Shown: in pieces, positions 62,185 to 64,000 of the stretch | How the letters are laid out: every line of letters starts with the position of its first letter | Position numbering within the stretch: position 1 is the stretch's first letter | DNA from: Eupeodes corollae | Lineage: Eukaryota > Arthropoda > Insecta > Diptera > Syrphidae | NCBI RefSeq assembly: GCF_945859685.1 | Contig: NC_079148.1 | Location: forward strand, 120,200,589-120,264,588 | Length of the DNA stretch: 64,000 bases | Direction: 5' to 3' | Notes under the pieces: model-generated | What the model saw: only the letters and a program-made list of their open reading frames with translations | Database searches by the model: none | What the model was told of the DNA's origin: nothing | Translations under genes and position numbers: made by a program

Positions 62185-63608
62185 AACTTCCCTTAGGAAG
62201 TTATTGTAATGGGTCCGATTTGTCACATTGAAAATTTTTACATTTCTCGACGTTTCAAGGTCCCTAGAGTCGAAATAAAAGATTTTTAGAAAGATGTCTG
62301 TGCGTGCGTGTGTACGTACGTTTGTACGTCCGTACGTTCGCGACGTTTTTTTCGTTGTCCATAGCTCAAGAACCAGAAGAGATATCGACTTCAAATAAAT
62401 TTTGTTATACAGATAAAAAGGCAGAAAGATGCAGAAAGGGCTCTCAAGAAAATTGCGTGGGTGGTTTTTTTTACCATAGCAGTTTAAAAAAAAAGGTGAA
62501 CATTTTGGTTAACCATAAATATCTTACGAACCAAAAACGCTAGAGACTTGAATTAAATTTTATATAATATATTGTAACGTGACACAAAACAGGTATATTT
62601 TTTGAAAAAAATCAATATAACGGTTTTTTTTATAAATCAATAAAAGTGAAAAAAAAAAATTGTCACCTCCAAAATTTTACGACCGAAATATGATTTCATC
62701 TCTAAAACAATTTGGTGCAACGAAGAATAATGTTTTTGATATCTGATAAAATTTTGAGAAAAATCTAATTGACAGTTTTTTTTACAAAAAATAAAAACCT
62801 AAAAAAAAATGTATAAAAGTTGGTAAAAATTGATTTTCGACTCAAATATCTTTTCAAAACTTTGAGATATTGGCTTTAATTTACTTGTATCTTTCAAAAC
62901 ATCTTGTTGTCAACATTCATTTAAAGTTTGAAAAAAATCGATTTGACAGTTTTTTTACAAAAAATTAAAAACCGAAAAAAAAATTAACAAAAGTTCGTAA
63001 AAAATGATTTTTGACTCAAATATCTCTTTAAAACTTTGAGATAATAGGTTCTAACTAATTTTTTCTTATAAGAAATATTGTTTTCAACATAAGGATAAAT
63101 TTTGAGAAAAATCGAATCAACAGTTTGTTTTACAAAAAATAAAAACCTAAAAAAAATGTATAAAAGTTGGTAAAAATTGATTTTCGACTCAAATATCTCT
63201 TTAAAAATTTTAAATATTGGCTTCAAACTAATTTTATCTTATAAGAAATATTGTTTTCAGCAGTTGGTAAAATTTTTAAAAAATTCGAAGGGACAGTTTT
63301 TTTACAAAAAATAAAACTCTAAAAAAAAAACAATACTAAAACTTGGTAAAAATTTACTTTCGGCTCAAATAGCTTTTCAAAAATTTAAAATATTGGCTTC
63401 AAACTTATTTTATTTCAGAGAAAATATTGTTTTCAATATTCAGTAATTTTTATATAAAAATCCAACAGTCCGTTTTTTCATAAAAAATAAAATCTACAAG
63501 AAATAGTGCGCAAATTTGGTAAAAATACATATAGACACACTTTTAAGCAAGACAAATCGACAGATGGGATGGGAAGTTATCAGTGTGGGTCGCATCCCAG
63601 CCTCTTTT
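62185..63608 (-). mobile_element. Hairpin/tandem-repeat element, copy D, inside Helitron helicase
   Basis: The left boundary is the hairpin AACTTCC-CTTA-GGAAGTT (62185-62202). The right boundary is GTGTGGGTCGCATCCCAG then CCTCTTTTTT. It is about 1424 bp, in minus orientation, and carries four or more tandem units (GATATTGGCTTTAA-type cores at about 62868, 63042, 63215 and 63390; period about 174 bp). The 3' third closely matches copy C, including the CGTACG/CACACGCACGCA tract. It sits directly between the Walker A part and the GIALAVASS part of the helicase, so it jumped into the Helitron after that element existed. A 111-codon ORF over the left end fuses repeat sequence to helicase sequence and is an artefact. 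Confidence 0.88.
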
Positions 63609-64000
63609 TTGATAGTTTTTTAGTGAAATAAGGAATGTTTGCCAGTTCCGCCTAGTGTATCCAAAAAAAAGAATCCACCTTGTCCTGCCCAAACTGCGAG
63701 CATGATGTGGTCATAAATGGTTCTTTGTTCTTCATTCATTAGTGGGACATTGCAAGTGACAATCGCTGCCAATTCTACAGTATAATATTGTAGTTCACGA
63801 TTTCATTAAGTGTCTATTAAATAAGATGCACTTCGATTTGTTGAGATGCATATCAAAATGACTGATTGGTAAGTTGGCGCAATGATAATGCAGAAATCAT
63901 CAATAGCAATTAATGTTTCATTGTATATAGCGTCACTGAATACTATCGTAAGATCGTTGCACGGTGTACGATGTTTATTCAATTAAACCATATCACTTAG
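63609..64000 (-). pseudogene. Helitron Pif1-like helicase, N-terminal part (cut by window edge)
   Basis: From the right edge leftward the minus strand reads NETLIAIDDFCIIIAP, NRSA and LIDT, then VELAAIVTCNVPLMNEEQRT and IYDHIMLAVWAGQGGFFFLD. It ends in TLGGTGKHSLF near 63635-63660, a Walker A motif with intact GGTGK but a missing base just after it. The insertion of repeat copy D follows at once. The block order matches the first half of Helitron helicases and the copy at 4.82-5.10 kb. The Rep domain is expected to the right of 64000. Confidence 0.88.

Larger units (their letters stand above)
60811..64000 (-). mobile_element. Autonomous-type Helitron remnant, continues past window
   Basis: On the minus strand the element's 3' end is GTGTCGGGTCAGCTAG at 60811, followed by T, with a GACA/TGTC stem just upstream. 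This is the same terminus as at 5428. Upstream (increasing coordinates) lie an AT-rich 3' UTR and a Pif1-like helicase pseudogene. The helicase is interrupted by hairpin-repeat copy D (62185-63608) and continues to the window edge. The Rep nuclease and 5' end would lie beyond 64000. Confidence 0.88.

Noticed and set aside
62059..62394. 111-codon ORF joining repeat and helicase sequence
   Set aside because: It spans the insertion junction of copy D; the fusion is accidental.
1..64000. CRISPR arrays, bacterial operons, phage or rRNA genes
   Set aside because: No spaced direct repeats of CRISPR type, no ribosome-binding-site-led gene strings and no rRNA-like conserved blocks; composition and content are those of an animal nuclear genome.

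Overview
This window is AT-rich animal DNA with long homopolymer runs and CAN/GTT-type microsatellites. There is no recognisable host exon, rRNA, operon or CRISPR array. The repeat families (Helitrons with Pif1-like helicase, hAT and Harbinger DNA transposons, several non-LTR retrotransposons, a tRNA-derived SINE) and the texture of the unique DNA suggest an insect, most likely a brachyceran fly. That placement is inference. The window reads as intergenic or intronic DNA that accumulated mobile elements.

Layout, left half. A 3' LINE remnant lies at about 1.08-2.80 kb. A Harbinger deletion derivative with TAA target duplications is at 3.56-4.31 kb, followed by a minus-strand RT scrap at 4.34-4.52 kb and a truncated Helitron helicase joined to a Helitron 3' terminus at 4.82-5.43 kb. 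A hAT element with a perfect 8-bp duplication is at 10.90-11.88 kb. A second hAT with a perfect 8-bp duplication, carrying a nested SINE, is at 16.68-18.61 kb. A 3.3-kb terminal-inverted-repeat transposon is at 25.74-29.04 kb; its decayed transposase is split by a SINE, and the SINE is itself split by a short poly(A)-tailed insert.

Layout, right half. A hAT transposase pseudogene at 35.0-36.6 kb abuts a truncated copy of a hairpin/tandem-repeat element. A complete non-autonomous Helitron is at 45.00-46.20 kb, a decayed LINE with endonuclease-end and RT domains at 55.51-57.18 kb, and a 152-bp MITE-like repeat at 60.5 kb. A minus-strand Helitron helicase pseudogene runs from 60.81 kb past the end of the window.

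The most interesting object is a repeat family present four times (18.8, 33.9, 40.2 and 62.2 kb). Full copies are about 1.43 kb. They have a constant 5' terminus, four to five degenerate units of about 174 bp, a CGTACG-rich segment and a 7-bp-stem hairpin at the 3' end. This layout recalls Helentron/DINE-1-like elements. One copy sits inside the Helitron helicase just after the Walker A motif. All coding remnants found belong to transposons and all are broken, so no functional gene set can be described. Between the elements are several more mixed-composition stretches (about 7.8-8.4, 15.0-15.4, 32.1-32.7, 39.2-39.6, 51.4-52.8 and 58.9-59.3 kb) that could be regulatory, but that needs comparative data.
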